A DNA stretch of 64,000 nt, from contig NC_058045.1 in the NCBI RefSeq assembly GCF_020085105.1, positions 3,920,333 through 3,984,332 on the forward strand, in the 5' to 3' direction. Within the stretch, counting starts at the first letter, position 1; each line of letters begins with the position of its first letter. Shown piece after piece: positions 1-12,819 of this stretch. Below the pieces are notes generated by a model, which saw only the letters and a program-made list of their open reading frames with translations, ran no database searches and was not told where the DNA came from. A program made the translations under genes and the position numbers. This DNA is from Siniperca chuatsi (lineage: Eukaryota > Chordata > Actinopteri > Centrarchiformes > Sinipercidae).

Positions 1-2674
1 TCAGGAAACCATTCAGACTTTTTTATTTAATAATGCCATTGTGGTTTTATCAGCTGACCACAATACTTTTAGAGCATCCCCCTTGGTTGCTGTACCATGG
101 AAACGGTGAGAGTGGTGATTAAAAATATGTAATTTCCTTATTTCATGTTGCCGTTGGCTGAAAGAAAAAACTAAAACTTTTTTTCTTTTGCAACAGTCCT
201 ACTGCAAATATTGGGTATAAAAGGTGGACGGTTGATGTTTTATAACAATCATACCATAAATTTAGTACTTTAATAGATTGTTGGACAATACGTTTCTGGA
301 GACAAAAGATTCTTAACTAACTTTTCTTTTAACTCCTCACACAGTTACTGCTCTTTGGCTTTGAAGGGAAGTGTTGTTGTGGAACCATAAACATCACAGA
401 CGGTTTACTTTCAAAACTCAGTGTGAGCACTGTGGGTGGAGGCATGGGGAACTTTACTTATTGTACAACACCATCCACTCTTCTTGCGTAGCAACACAAA
501 CGCAGGTTTGGGCCGCCAGACGCAGGCTTGCACCTTTTTTTTTTTTTTTTCCAGGCCCAAATCCTGCTGGTTGCAGCACTGAACCTAGACATAGATAGCT
601 GTACTGATCACCACATGCACTGCCAGCTGACCTTGGCTTTATATTGATCAGGGTCAGGTTTCAAACAAGCAGCATGAGATTTGTATTGGTTTTCGCTTCA
701 TGCTGGGATGATGCTCTAAATATTGTGGTAGTGTGCTGCTTCTGTTAGAAGGTATAGTGTTTGTTGGACACAGGCCACTGAGTGGTGATCTGTCTAGCAC
801 ATGCTCAGCCCCCAAAATCTATATATGTGTGTGTATATATAAACAGTGTGCTGATAGTGGATACTGCTAAATATGTATCAGATATCTGTATTCTTTTTCT
901 TGGTTGACATTTTAGAGTTGCCACCCTAAAGCATCTCTAAGTCATTTCATGGTTTAATCAGAGCACCATGAGTGTGTACATTTCAGCCCCATTACTAAAC
1001 AAACCTACAAGCCTTTGCAGTCATGGTGCATCCACCTGTTCCTCTACCTGTCTTAGGGATGCTATGTGCCCCCCACCCCCCCTGGTTGTCAGATAAATGG
1101 ATTAGACCCTGGAGCTGACCAGGCTGTATGATCCTTCTGCCCAATCCTCTTACTGGAACCACCAGCTGATGCACGTCAGGACTTGACCAGAGTTTCCATC
1201 AGTCTGTCATCAATTACTTACTTTTTACACTGCAGGGGGTTGGTTGTTGGTACCCTGACATGGAGCATGTCAACATTTTGTCCAGTCAGACTCTTAGAGG
1301 CTGAAGTTATAAATGCTTTTGAAACCCACTCAAATACTACTAATATGTGCCCCATGCAGCAAATGAATCTTTTCATAAATAGCTGTCTGATTTTATTGAA
1401 ACTGAAAGAAATTATGTGTACAAGAGTAACCTCAATCCTAAACTGACCTAACCAAATGGGTTCTGCCTTTGTTATAGTTTATAACCGCATTTTATTTTTC
1501 TCACTGTTCTTTTCATAAATACTTAACCCAAAGATACCCTGATATTATGAATATATCAGCATATGTGGATACAGACAGAGGTAGCTGCTACCTATTGTTG
1601 ACTTATTCCAAGACAGTAAATTGATCAAAGAGCTTATTTACAAGTGTAGAGAGCTTGATGTTTAAAATATTCAGCTGCTGCTGCTAGAAATAGTCTGTTT
1701 TATGTAATGTAGTATGAGCTCCCAGAGCCAGAACTGTCATGACTGTGGACCTCGTTATCCAGAGATTGTGGATGCACATTTCAAAATTACTGTATTCCTC
1801 CTGTGACTGTGTGAAAATGAATGTTTGGACACGGAGCTATTTATGGAGAGAGCATGTGGGTAGGGAGATGCTGCCATGTGTGTGTTTGTTGGATAGAAAC
1901 ATAACATCGGTGTCCCTGGGTTGTTTGCGTGCTTTTTCGTCCATAATAACAACCACTAAGGATTAAAGCTTCAGAGACTCACTGAAATCTCCCTTTTGGT
2001 GTGCAGTCATCTATACAACCAGCTAAATTTGTGCCTTGTTCATTGCGTATGTGGTCAATATAGAGCGTGTTCAAAGCTGGTTTAGTCACACTGACAGTTC
2101 TTGTGGGTGAGAGATGAAAAGGAGTTTGAGTTTCATTCTGCTGATTCGTTTTCTTTCCCTGACTCATCTAATACAGACTTTGAGCTGGACAGATAGTGTT
2201 GGGCGCCATCAAGAGGCAATACAAGAATTAGAGGAAATTAGAGATGCAGTGCACTGAAATGGCCCTTAATGATACTCCACTCTCGACACTCACCCAGCTA
2301 AACACATTTACTCCTGGGACCTTTCCATTATATACTCCACATCCTGACCACATGATCTCCTGGTGCATCTGGTTCTTTGATACCAGATATCTTGATCAAG
2401 GGCTACATTTACTGTCTAATGATAATAAACAAGCTCCTCTCTCTAGCCATCTCTCTGCTACAGCTCCAGTCCTGTTGGCATGGCTTCAACTAACCTCAGT
2501 GTGAAGTTGAAGAAATATCAAACCCTGTCTCTTAAGCATGTTGTGATCGTCACTCACACTTCTAACTAACTGTGATCTGCTTTCAGACTGGTTTCAGACT
2601 GGCTGATTACAGTTGACCAGTAAGCTGTTTATGTTTGACTACAGTGAGTGACCGTGTGATTTATCTCTCTGTAG
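1..2674 (+). other. mfge8: Intron or upstream part of mfge8, no exon recognised
   Basis: The first visible mfge8 exon starts inside a codon (phase 1), so coding sequence must lie further upstream. I searched this stretch for a signal-peptide exon or another EGF exon (a Cys-x-Asn-Gly-Gly-x-Cys pattern flanked by AG and GT) and found none. It is AT-rich, with a T run near 537-550 and a short TG/TA tract near 825-842. It is best read as intron, with the 5' exons outside the window. Confidence 0.6.
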
Positions 2675-2788
2675 ATGTGAATGACTGTGCCGGCCAGCCA
2701 TGCGAGAATGGTGGCACCTGCAGGGACCTGGATGGAGATTTTAAATGCCACTGCCCATCCCCTTATGTGGGCAAACATTGCCAACTGC
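2675..2788 (+). CDS. mfge8: mfge8 EGF-like domain exon (phase 1-1)
   Basis: This exon of 114 nt encodes one complete EGF module with six cysteines ([13 protein letters not shown] at the start, [12 protein letters not shown] at the end). The leading DVND before the first cysteine resembles a calcium-binding EGF. Both borders are phase 1, the usual state for shuffled EGF exons. No Arg-Gly-Asp is present; the corresponding loop reads DLDGDF. An RGD could still lie in an upstream EGF exon outside the window. Confidence 0.9.
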
Positions 2789-5700
2789 GTAAGTATGACC
2801 AGTCAACACTCCTAGATGGATGGACAGATCAAAATGATGATCATTTAACCAATTACTGTCATCTTAGTCATTCTCATTACTTTCATCTGAAAATACAGCT
2901 CATTTTACTTGGTATAAATTGTGTGTTTTTCACAAATTCTATAATTTCACATTTATTCAAGTAACCACACATGCATACAGGCAAGTAAGGAAGACATTAA
3001 TGATAATAGGATTGAGAAGGCGGCCAAGCTGCTGCATTTTAGGATGATCAATAGGCAGCACATAGAGAGCCTGCCAAATGAGGAATCAATACTTTATTCA
3101 GTTAAGCTGATTCAAAGCTCTGCATCCTTAATTACTTCATGGTTTACACAGCTCAGTGAAGGTATAGCACACGCAAGAGATATGGTTGAATGTGTATTAG
3201 ACTTTCATCACTTCTCTGAGTATATGATCATATACTCAGACACTTCTCTTTCTATCAATTCTTGCTCTTGCCATTCTTCTCTACAGCCACAGTGTAAAAA
3301 TGTTGTCTAAATTTCGACTTGTGGTTTAAAAAAAAAAAAAAAGATAATGCAGGTAACAAAGCTAGATTTTTTTTCTGAAGAAATGGGAGTACTTAGCTAC
3401 ATAAACCTTTAATCCTGTTTCTGAAAGATTATTGTATGCCAAATATGCATTAGGGCCACAGTGGGAAATGTCATCTCCCCTCCACAGGCTGTATTTCTCT
3501 GCTCGGCATGGAGGGAGGGGGCATCGCTGAGTCCCAGATCTCAGCCTCATCAGTCCGTTACAGCATGCTGGGCCTGCAGCGCTGGGGACCTGAGCTCTCT
3601 CGCCTTCACAACAAGGGACTGGTTAACGCCTGGAGCGCCGCTGCACATGACAAGAACCCATGGATAGAGGTGAGACCAGGGACAACATAAATATGTAGAT
3701 TGTTAATTGGGTAGACTGCTAGACATGTAGACAGATACTGTACATAAATAGTGTATAGATGTATTCTAAATCTAGACACATTTGTTTTTTGTACATCTAC
3801 CAGGCTAGAAATACTTTTTCTGTCATTAAATAATTAGAATTCATATATTGTGAAAAAATAAAACTTGCTTTATTGAGAAATTAAAGACAGTTAGACACAT
3901 GAAGAGGCTTTTGCTCAACACTTGTATGTTTTTGTTATTTTGAAAACTATTTACCATCCCCACATTGCCTGCCTTCATTTTATGTCACTTGATGTTTTTG
4001 TTTAACTTTTGGATAGAACTTCTCCTGAAAAAGAAACTTAATTTACTAATATCTGTTCTCTTTCCACAATTTCAGATCAACTTGCAAAGAAAGATGCGCT
4101 TTACAGGTATCGTGACGCAGGGTGCCAGTCGCATGGGAACAGCCGAGTTCATCAAGGCCTTCAAGGTGGCCTCCAGCCTGGACGGCAAGATGTACACCAT
4201 GTACAGAACAGACGGAGAGATGAAGGACCGTGTAAGGAGACACAGCACAACACTGCAAAAACAGTGCACTATGGTCCTTAAGCCTGTTTTTAAATTTATT
4301 GTTCCCTTGGCCATATTGAAAGATGTGCTGGTCAAGATAAATCAACATCAATATGCAACACCTCGCTGTTTCTAGCAGATAGAAAGGAACCACTAGAGGG
4401 AGCAGTGACAAACACAAACACAACACAGCAAATCTGGTAACATTTTACTGTAACTTTACTGTGACCCTTTTGCCAACACCATTTTTGTTAGTGTTATATT
4501 TAGACTTTAAAAGGAAAATGTTTTTTATATATATATATGTTTGATATTTTTGTGTTTATAAATAGAGTTCGCATGAAAAAAGAAATGCAATAGAGATTAA
4601 TTCTTCAGGGAGTGCTTTACATTTAATTGCTATTTCTTTAGAATATATAAATCTACTTAAAACTGCCACTAAATATCAATGATCACTCATTGGTTACAAA
4701 TTAACAGTACACATGACACACATTTCCTTTCACAGTTTTCTAACTCCTCCTTTTTTGTAGGTATTCATTGGAAACGTGGACAACGACGGCACCAAGACCA
4801 ACCTGTTTGATCCCCCAATCATTGCCCAGTACATCCGCATTGTCCCTGTGGTGTGTCGCAAGGCCTGCACCCTGCGCATGGAGCTGGTGGGCTGTGAGCT
4901 CAACGGTAAACTCACACAGAAAACATACAACATACTCATGCTGCGTTTATATCCACTCACTTTTCGTGTTCAGTATACTGATGTTTGTTAGTTACTGAAA
5001 CAAGCTTTTCACATCTTGAGTCATTCAAACTCCAGGTGGGAAAAATTGTCATCCAACAGTCTCTTCTTTTTTTTTTTTTTTAACCAGCATTTAGCTCCTA
5101 TGCTTCCTCACTAATTATTTTCAGCCCTACGCTCTGTGATTGATCATGTTTCAAAGGATGTTACTCAGAAGATTGCAACTTTGAACACAGCTGCACATTT
5201 ATCAAAAACACATGATCATATTTCACTATAGTAATACTGGCAAGCATACTGCACATTAGATGTTAATTTTTAGATGATGAATATAACCAACATGTTCACT
5301 GCAATAAAAAAAAATAAAAATCTCTGAATCATTGTCACCCCAGCAGGCAAATGTAATCCTTGGTTCTTTTAGGTCTTCTGTCTTGCAGCCAATTTCTGTT
5401 CATCTTGCTGTTCCTTTTATGTAAAGCCAGTGTGGTTCTTTGCAACTCGCCGGCCTCATTAGATTGTTGAATATTCGTCTCTCTTGATGGTTGTCTCATT
5501 CATCAGATCAGTGTTTGTTCTTCTCCTGTCAGTCTTTTCCCCAGTTTGTGCATGATTCCAAAATTGCTATATTTGTAGCTTGTTTTGTTTTGGGATCACC
5601 TGTCAGTCTGCCATGAGATCACAGCCAACATGCATGAGTTTTGGCCATTTTGTTTAAAACACAGAGAAACACGTTTTCACTGCTAAAAGTATATTCGCTT

Positions 5701-8100
5701 TGATGCAAAATACTTGAATTGATTCCACTCCATTGAAATGATCTTTCATAAGCAGCTACATGATGCTGGACAGCAAGAATATAGCTGAAATTTAGAAAAT
5801 CTTTTCTGCATCTTTGACCCTCTGTTCATCTGACCCGCATGCCCAGCTGCTTCACTAACCCACGCTCTTAAAGTCTGTTACAGCTTTTATAGCTTGTACA
5901 ATGAGCTTCACAAGTTTGCTTCTACTTTAGGACTGGCATTCTGCTCATACTGAACATGTGAAGTGATACAGAAAGTATGAAAATACTGTTAACTGCAAAC
6001 AAGTGGAGGATCACTGTATAACTTATAACTGTATAAATAATGTGGGTGTGATCAACTTGAGCCACAGATGGTAGAAACAAATAGTTGAAAGCACTATTAG
6101 AATCCACCATGTGAGCTCAGCTGAGCCTAAAGCTGCTTATTCATGGCTTCACGTTCACCTGTATGCCATATCGCTGGCCACTGCATGTGCTGCGCTCGTC
6201 CTCCACATCACTCACCATCTCTGGGTGTCTGGTTGCTGCTTCACATCATTAGCTGGCATGGGCCGCTTCTTGTCCGTCCCCTGTCTATCATACTTCTCTC
6301 TCTTTCCATTCCACTTTTTTTCTGTCTCTTCCTTCGTCTTTCTGCCTGGTCTCACCTCCACAGTGTATTCAAACACTTCAGGTTGTTCAGAGCCGATGGG
6401 CATGAAGTCCCGGTTAGTGTCTAACCGCCAGATCACGGCCTCCAGCACCTTCCGCACTTGGGGCATCGAGGCCTTCACCTGGCACCCTCACTACGCCCGG
6501 CTGGACAAACAGGGCAAGACCAACGCCTGGACCGCCGCCACCAACAACCAATCTGAGTGGCTGCAGGTGGGAGAGGAGGACATGACAGAGCTGCACATTG
6601 TTTTTTTAGTTTGCCCATTGCTGTGTTTGTAAAGTCAGTCTGTTTCTGTGTCCTCAGGTGGACCTGCAGTCTCCCAAGAAGATCACAGGAATCATCACAC
6701 AAGGGGCCAAAGACTTTGGCTCCATCCAATTTGTCACAGCATTCAAAGTGGCTCACAGTTATGATGGACAGTCCTGGACCATCGTGAAGGACGAGACCAC
6801 AAGGACAGACAAGGTCAGTCCAGCTGTGGCCTGAAACGCGCTCACAAAAGTTGAGTAAAAAAACTTTAAAAATTATACTGAATTGATCCCTGTGGAAATA
6901 AAACTAAACAAAACTACAGCATAAGGAATAAAACAGAATGTAAATTTCAAATAGAGAAACTAGCACCTGAAAAATCCACTGATATAAGAACATATGTGAA
7001 ATGCATGGCTGCTGTGCATGCAAAAATTATTTATTATTTAGATAATTAAACAAACAAAAATACATCTGATAGAAAAATACACCATAAGATAAAAAATATG
7101 TACTTAAAATAATTACAATAATAATAATCATTGAAATAGAAAAAAGAACGTGTTTATTTGTGTGGTCTTAAAGGAAAAGCTTAAGCTTGTATCTGACGTG
7201 CTCGTCTACACAGCTGGAACCAGTTATGTTGACACTGGGTTTGATTAGTTTTCTGTATGCACTCATTCATAATGGATCCAAAAATCTATTCACCTGCCAG
7301 ATGTGCACCAAAGTACAGCCAAATTAAGTCATTAAATAAGGATGTGGAACATTGACCGGTTTCCTCTGACTTAATCGATGAAACATTCACAATTGAAGTT
7401 CAGTTTATGATTTGAATCTGTCTTTTATGGGATATGGTTTGTTAGTTTATGAGGTCCTAATTGTCCAGGTTCATTTTTCATTATTTTTTTCTGGTGTCTG
7501 TGTTCCTCAGTGCATTTTAGGCCTTCACTGGCTTTTATTCCTATTTCATTGTGCTGGAGTGCCAGAGAGCGTTTTCGTATACATATGCTCGTTGTTACAC
7601 TCTGCTTATTGTCAATCATCTGAGATCCACAGGTAATAAATATACACAGTGTATTGTCATACAAATGTGTCTGTTTTTAGCTGGGACAGCAGTTAATTTT
7701 AAGCCATGTTGTTTTTAAGTGTGCTATAGTCATGAAAAATAATGTTTTAAAAAAAAAATCTCATTACATACAATATGACAAAATGATGGGGGAAAACAAG
7801 CTGTCCACTGAGGAAAACTGGCTTAAACTCTGAAAGACACCCAATATTTTTAGTCGTTAAGGAGACAAGCAGCATAAAGAATGTCTTAGCTGTATCATTA
7901 AGGCTAACAGCAGCTATGATCTGTGTTATTTTGATTGGCTGCTGTTCTCTGTCCAGATCTTCCCAGGCAACAGCGACAACAACGTTCACAAAAAGAACAT
8001 CTTTGAGCCCCCGTTCTACGGCCGATATGTCCGCATTCTGCCGTGGGAGTGGCACGAGCGCATCACCCTGCGAATGGAGCTTCTGGGCTGTGACGAGTAG
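2675..8100 (+). CDS. mfge8: Milk fat globule EGF and factor V/VIII domain protein (lactadherin), 3' part
   Basis: Lactadherin is a secreted bridging protein. Its C-terminal discoidin domains bind phosphatidylserine on apoptotic cells and vesicles, and its EGF region contacts integrins in mammals. Seven exons can be placed: 2675-2788, 3488-3669, 4076-4231, 4761-4905, 6364-6566, 6658-6813 and 7957-8100 (TAG stop 8098-8100). All have AG/GT borders and compatible phases, giving 365 complete codons. Domain order is one EGF, then C1, a short linker, then C2. The C1 segment [18 protein letters not shown] and the C2 segment [10 protein letters not shown] are nearer MFGE8 than the related EDIL3, and the neighbouring hapln3 and acan support this. 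Signal peptide and start codon are off the window. I see no premature stop. Which teleost duplicate this is (a or b) cannot be told from the window. Confidence 0.9.
3488..4905 (+). CDS. mfge8: mfge8 first discoidin domain (C1, F5/8 type C), three exons
   Basis: Exons 3488-3669 (182 nt), 4076-4231 (156 nt) and 4761-4905 (145 nt) encode the first F5/8 type C domain. It opens with the cysteine of [10 protein letters not shown] and closes with [12 protein letters not shown], the disulphide pair that staples the beta barrel. Recognisable core strings are GLVNAW, ITASSV-like SQISASSV, and [10 protein letters not shown]. The exon pattern (about 180, 156, 145 nt) is repeated in C2, as expected for a duplicated domain. 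Confidence 0.9.
6364..8100 (+). CDS. mfge8: mfge8 second discoidin domain (C2, F5/8 type C), three exons
   Basis: Exons 6364-6566 (203 nt), 6658-6813 (156 nt) and 7957-8100 (144 nt with stop). A short linker VYSNTSG with one potential N-glycosylation site (NTS) precedes the first cysteine of [10 protein letters not shown]. The domain carries [37 protein letters not shown] and ends RMELLGCDE, two residues after the closing cysteine. In the mammalian proteins C2 is the main phosphatidylserine-binding domain. Tryptophans suitable for the membrane-inserting spikes are present. Confidence 0.9.
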
Positions 8101-9307
8101 CACCGCCTTGGACCTGCCTGGACCCCCCCCCCACCACCACCTTCCTTCTCCTCCTTTCTCTACCTCTTCCTCTTCCCTCCCTCCCTTCTCCACTCCTGAG
8201 CCACACCTGCACTGCCTTGCTCTCAGCCCTAGGGGCCAGCAAACACCAGAGTAGCACACCACCACCCCAACCCTGGCTGGTTGGAGGTGGGCGATGTTAC
8301 CCTTACCCACTGTTACCAGGGCCCTGATTGAGTTTAGCTTACAGTGTCCCCTCTTTGTTCATTTCCTGAATTGATCTTTTCCACCTGAACCAAATATGTG
8401 ATCATTTCAAGAAACAACTGTATATTTTCTTTGTTCCCGAGCTGAGATGGGGTCAGATTTTTATCCCACCTACCGGCTAAATCAAAGGTGGTGACTTCCT
8501 CATCCCTGTATCAGAGGTCAGGGGTAATAGGACTGCTGCTGTATCAGTTGGTGCTGCCTAGACTCTGATCCTAGATCAGTTCTACCTGGAACATTGAACC
8601 TCCAAGACCCACGGCTGGTGATGTACATAAGCTCTTGCACACGTCCTGTAACCGAACACTTCACCTCCCCTCAAGACACACACACTATATATTATCTTGA
8701 GAGGATACATTGACACTTATGGTTGATTATTTTTCTTTACCAAAAAGTGAATCTGCACATAACAAAATCTGAATAATACATTGGCAAGTAACCTTTGTCT
8801 TTAAATCTGGTAAGAAACATGCTTGTTGCTCCTTAGTGGGAAAAACTAGCAAGTAACACCAAATAGTTTGCATCCAATTTACAATCAGATTTGCCATATT
8901 TTTGTCTTTGCTGAGCAAAAATAAGAGACTCAAAATCTCAAGGTTTCCCAGCGTGAGTTCTTCAGTATTCCTAGTATTTCTCTGCAGTGGTTTGGACAGT
9001 AAAATCCTCAGTTCATGTTTCCTACAGTGCATTTGTTTGAACTGCTCTACTTTTAACATCCAAGGTGTAAACATAGTATTCACTCTGGTAAAACATATAC
9101 GTGTAGCAGCCAATAACAGAAGAGCGAACATCCCACTATTTACACAAATCCTTATTTTTACAGAACATGTTTACGAAAGTTTAACTTTTACCAAGCTCTA
9201 TCTATTTCTGTGAGACCACAGCCTCATTTGGAGGCTTCAGGCCAAATCAGTGTAAAGTCATCAACTCATCTTGGGCCAATGTGTCCTCATCCTTCTTTCT
9301 GTGGGTT

Positions 9308-9313
<6 letters not shown>
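8101..9313 (+). other. mfge8: mfge8 3' UTR (end not defined)
   Basis: The sequence after the stop codon has no open frame of note. It contains an almost pure pyrimidine tract at about 8122-8196 (C runs followed by CTTCC/CTCC units). No convincing AATAAA followed by a GT-rich stretch occurs before 9300. AATAAA motifs occur near 9841 and again around 11316-11340, so the transcript end cannot be fixed. Confidence 0.5.

Positions 9314-9343
<30 letters not shown>
9314..9343 (+). repeat. Uninterrupted A30 tract
   Basis: Thirty consecutive A residues follow TTTATTTT. It could be a retroposon tail or a simple homopolymer. It is not itself evidence for the mfge8 transcript end. Confidence 0.9.
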
Positions 9344-9345
<2 letters not shown>

Positions 9346-12337
9346 TATATGGTGCACTGACGCAGACACGCACAGAACAAAAGATTAATCAGACACATTA
9401 AATCTGTCATTGTGGGACATAATCAGTCAATGGACCATCACAGTCAGTCAGTTAAGCAGCCGAACAGATGTGATCTCAAAGCCAGAGGAGACTCACTGAC
9501 AGACAGGATGTTATAAACAAAAGACAAAAAGAGTTTGAGATCATTAAGTGAAAGAGAAGAGGCACTTTATTGCTCTTGAGGAAATGAATAATAGTCGTCG
9601 CCTGAGATTTACACATGTTGTGACATGTTTAACCAAAAAAAGGACCTCTTACACAAGAACTCTTGAACTTCTGAAGTCTTACATTATTCATTCAAACAAT
9701 GATATGACCTTTGGACAGTCATTTTTTTAGTCGCTTGATTACATTATTATTATTCTTTTTACATGTGACAGTTATTCCAGTATTCATTATGTTATTGGCT
9801 GCTACAGCGGGATGTGTATCAAATTTGGTTTATTTAAAAAAATAAAAATAAAATAAAGTCACATTTATGGTCAGTTTATAGTTGATTAGTCTCATCTTTG
9901 AACTGGCTGTTTGAAGTGGAAAGATTCTGAAAAGAAGTATATGTAGAGATTTTTCTCACCGTCTGTGACTCTCAGAACCACTTCAGATCTCACTTTTTTT
10001 ATTGCTGACGGGACTCTTGGAATGATAGACAGCTATCAGTGTATTAAACATCACCATAGTGTTTTGCTAGAATGACAGTATTAAATCAATGTTAATCCAA
10101 GAATTGCATTTATTACTAATTGGTAAGCATCATAAACTCAGAGATTAACAATAGCGGAGAGGCTGCAATTTCAAACTTTATGATGGATGTTATCATCTCA
10201 GGTCCTAATGTACAGTAAATGCTACTGAAACTCTACTAATTCACTCACTCGGCTGTGCTTCTAGATGTGTTCACACAGTTTCACTTTTTTTTATGGCACT
10301 TTGATGTTTGTGTTTTGACGTTTGAAATATCCAAAAACCAAAAAGGAAAAACACACAAAAAAAACAGTATTGTGCGTTGAAGAACAAACGGTAAACATAT
10401 TCATTACTACAGGTAGAAGTTTAAAAAAAAAAAAAAAACGAAGTAAAAAAACCAATAAAAGAAGATATACTGGCAGTTCAGTTTCTTTGTTGGATTAAAC
10501 TGATCTTTGAAAGTCTGGAGGTATCCCTTCGGTTGTTTAGTGTTAATATGTGACATGCATATATACAGTACTTTTGTACTGAAATCTGTCCGTATTAGTA
10601 GATGTTAATGTTTGCTGCAGACCATCTATTTAGGGTCCAACATTATGCCTCCAGTTCAAAGCTGAGGCCTTGCTGATAAGACTGTAAGAGAGAAACCAAA
10701 TTAAAACAGATTTTTACGGTTCCACTGCACATGTGACTCGACCCGCCATATCATCAGCTTCTGCCGCCCCCGTCACAGTATTCTAAACCTTTCCACCCCA
10801 TGAATTATGAATTATGGGCTTGTGCAATATTATACTGTGTTAGTTTTGATAACAATGAATATTAATTCAAGATCCTTTAAAAATGCATGAGGGGATAGCA
10901 GTGTCACTGAGAGGTCGAGGGTGGATGTTTGTGTCAAACACTGTACAATATTTATTATTGTTGCAGATGATTCCGTAAGACACGCTTGTTATCTGCATGC
11001 ATTTTATTGACTAGTGTTACACAGTTTGAGTTCAACCGATTTGAATTTATTGGTGACATAGTTTCATTTTTTTTTTTTTTCTCTATCATCATTCAAAGTG
11101 TTGTAGATATCTTGTTCCCCCCGCTGTTCAGGTTTTCTATGATTGATCAAAAAAATTGATGACATTGATGTGTTTTTATGGTAATATATGAGTTAATTTC
11201 TTGCTATAATGTTGACCTCATAGAATTTTGACTGGATTAGAAGTTTTTTTTATTTTATTCCAGTATTGTGTTTCTAAGAGGATTGCTTTATGTTTTGGCC
11301 TTTGTATCTTAAAATGAATAAATAATGAATAAGAATAAATAAATCATTTTAAAAACAGACATGTTTAATCGACTCTAAATGGTTTGAATAGCACAGCAGT
11401 AATGTATACTTCTATGTATATCACTGGATGGAATATGTAAGTTATATTATTAATCATATTGCTGAATTATTTGGAGCTGTTTTCCATTTAAAAAGGTGGA
11501 AGATCAAAAGACCCAAAGCACTGAGGGTCGTTTTGCCTGTTTAGCATTTAAACACCCCAGGGGCCTAATCTCTCTTTATACCACTATACAATCTTCCAAA
11601 GGTATCTTCGCCCGAGGAGGCCACGTGCCCTTCTCCGTCTCATTACAGTCTGCGAAGGTCACACTAAAGTGGTGAAGTCCCTCTGCAAGGTTTGAACCAC
11701 ACAATCATAAGAAAATACATTCATACTGTGACATTGTGAAGGTTAAGTTATGGAGGCATCTCTTTGTAATTTTTGGTGGATTAATGTTTGTGCAGTGTTT
11801 CAGCACAGCAGTAGTATTTGAGGAAAAAGGCTGTTGTACCACCCGATTACATACATTTTTTTTTTTGTGCTCAATTAGTAATTATCATGTAAGACAACAG
11901 TTGTCAGATGATCTCATCTGATTATCACCAGCCCTCCCCAACATAGCAGCTGTTTTTCCTGTGGAGCTGCTGGCAGTTAAAGTGTTGAAAACCTAATGAC
12001 CGTTTTCTCTTCTGTGTCCCTTCCAAATCTCCATCTTGTCTTCCACCTATTGTCCTTCCTCTGCACAGCTCGAGGAGGCCGATTCTTACTACTCCACAAT
12101 TCAGCTGATGGAGGATTGTTTTGTTTCTATACACTGCTCCTTTTTAATTTACACTAATTACATTTTTAATGGTTGGATTCCCATCGTGTGTCAAATGTAC
12201 ATCACCAATATGGAATTATCGCTTTTATGAATTCTGGATGCTTCCTGTATGTAGTCACATTTAGTTATAATTAAGTAACACTTGGAAAAGTAGTCCTCAT
12301 AGAAAAACTCTCTCTTTCAGTTGCTTCCTAAGATGAG
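9344..12337. other. Intergenic, AT-rich, no gene recognised
   Basis: Several A or T homopolymers (for example near 10421-10438 and 11068-11081) and a cluster of AATAAA-like motifs at 11316-11345. Short open frames here have no recognisable similarity and no plausible splice context. Confidence 0.5.
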
Positions 12338-12819
12338 CAGTGGTAGAAAGTACCTTTTACTCAGGTACTGTGCTTAAGTACAATTTTGTGGTATTGTACT
12401 TTACTTGAGTATTTGCATTTTATGCTGCTTTATAGTTCTACTCCACTACATTTTGGAAGCCAATTTTGTACATTTATTTGACAACATTAGTTGCTTTGCA
12501 GATTCAGATTATTAATACAAAATATAAATCAACTAATAAATTACAATCTATTATTATAGATTAAGATACTTGGCAGTATATAAAGTTGTTGAAATTAGCC
12601 CCACCTTTACCAGCTGCAACATTAGTTATGCTTATACATCAGTGCCTCACTAATTATAATCCAGTGATATAATATTTATTATTCTGAAATGGCCCTTTTC
12701 TGCATAATGAGTAGTTTTACTTTTGGTACTTTAAGTATATTTTGATGCCAGTGCTTATGTACTTTTACTTAAGTAAGATTTTTGAGTATTTCAACACTGT
12801 GGTACTTCTTCCACCACTG
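12338..12819 (+). repeat. hAT-like non-autonomous element, copy 1
   Basis: The element begins CAGTGGTAGAAAGTACC and ends CTTCCACCACTG, forming imperfect terminal inverted repeats. The interior is rich in 'tacttgagtatt' and 'aagtaca' words shared with five other copies in this window. The flanks AAGATGAG and AAAATGAA match at 6 of 8 positions, as expected of an old 8-bp target duplication. It has no coding capacity. Confidence 0.75.

Noticed and set aside
2675..8100. Alternative identity edil3 (Del-1) for the discoidin gene
   Set aside because: EGF and discoidin layouts are similar, but C1 core residues and linkage to hapln3 and acan favour mfge8.
7747..8310. Open frame of 187 codons on the - strand
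   Set aside because: It is the antisense shadow of the last mfge8 exon and of the pyrimidine tract, giving a low-complexity Gly/Arg/Glu-rich peptide.
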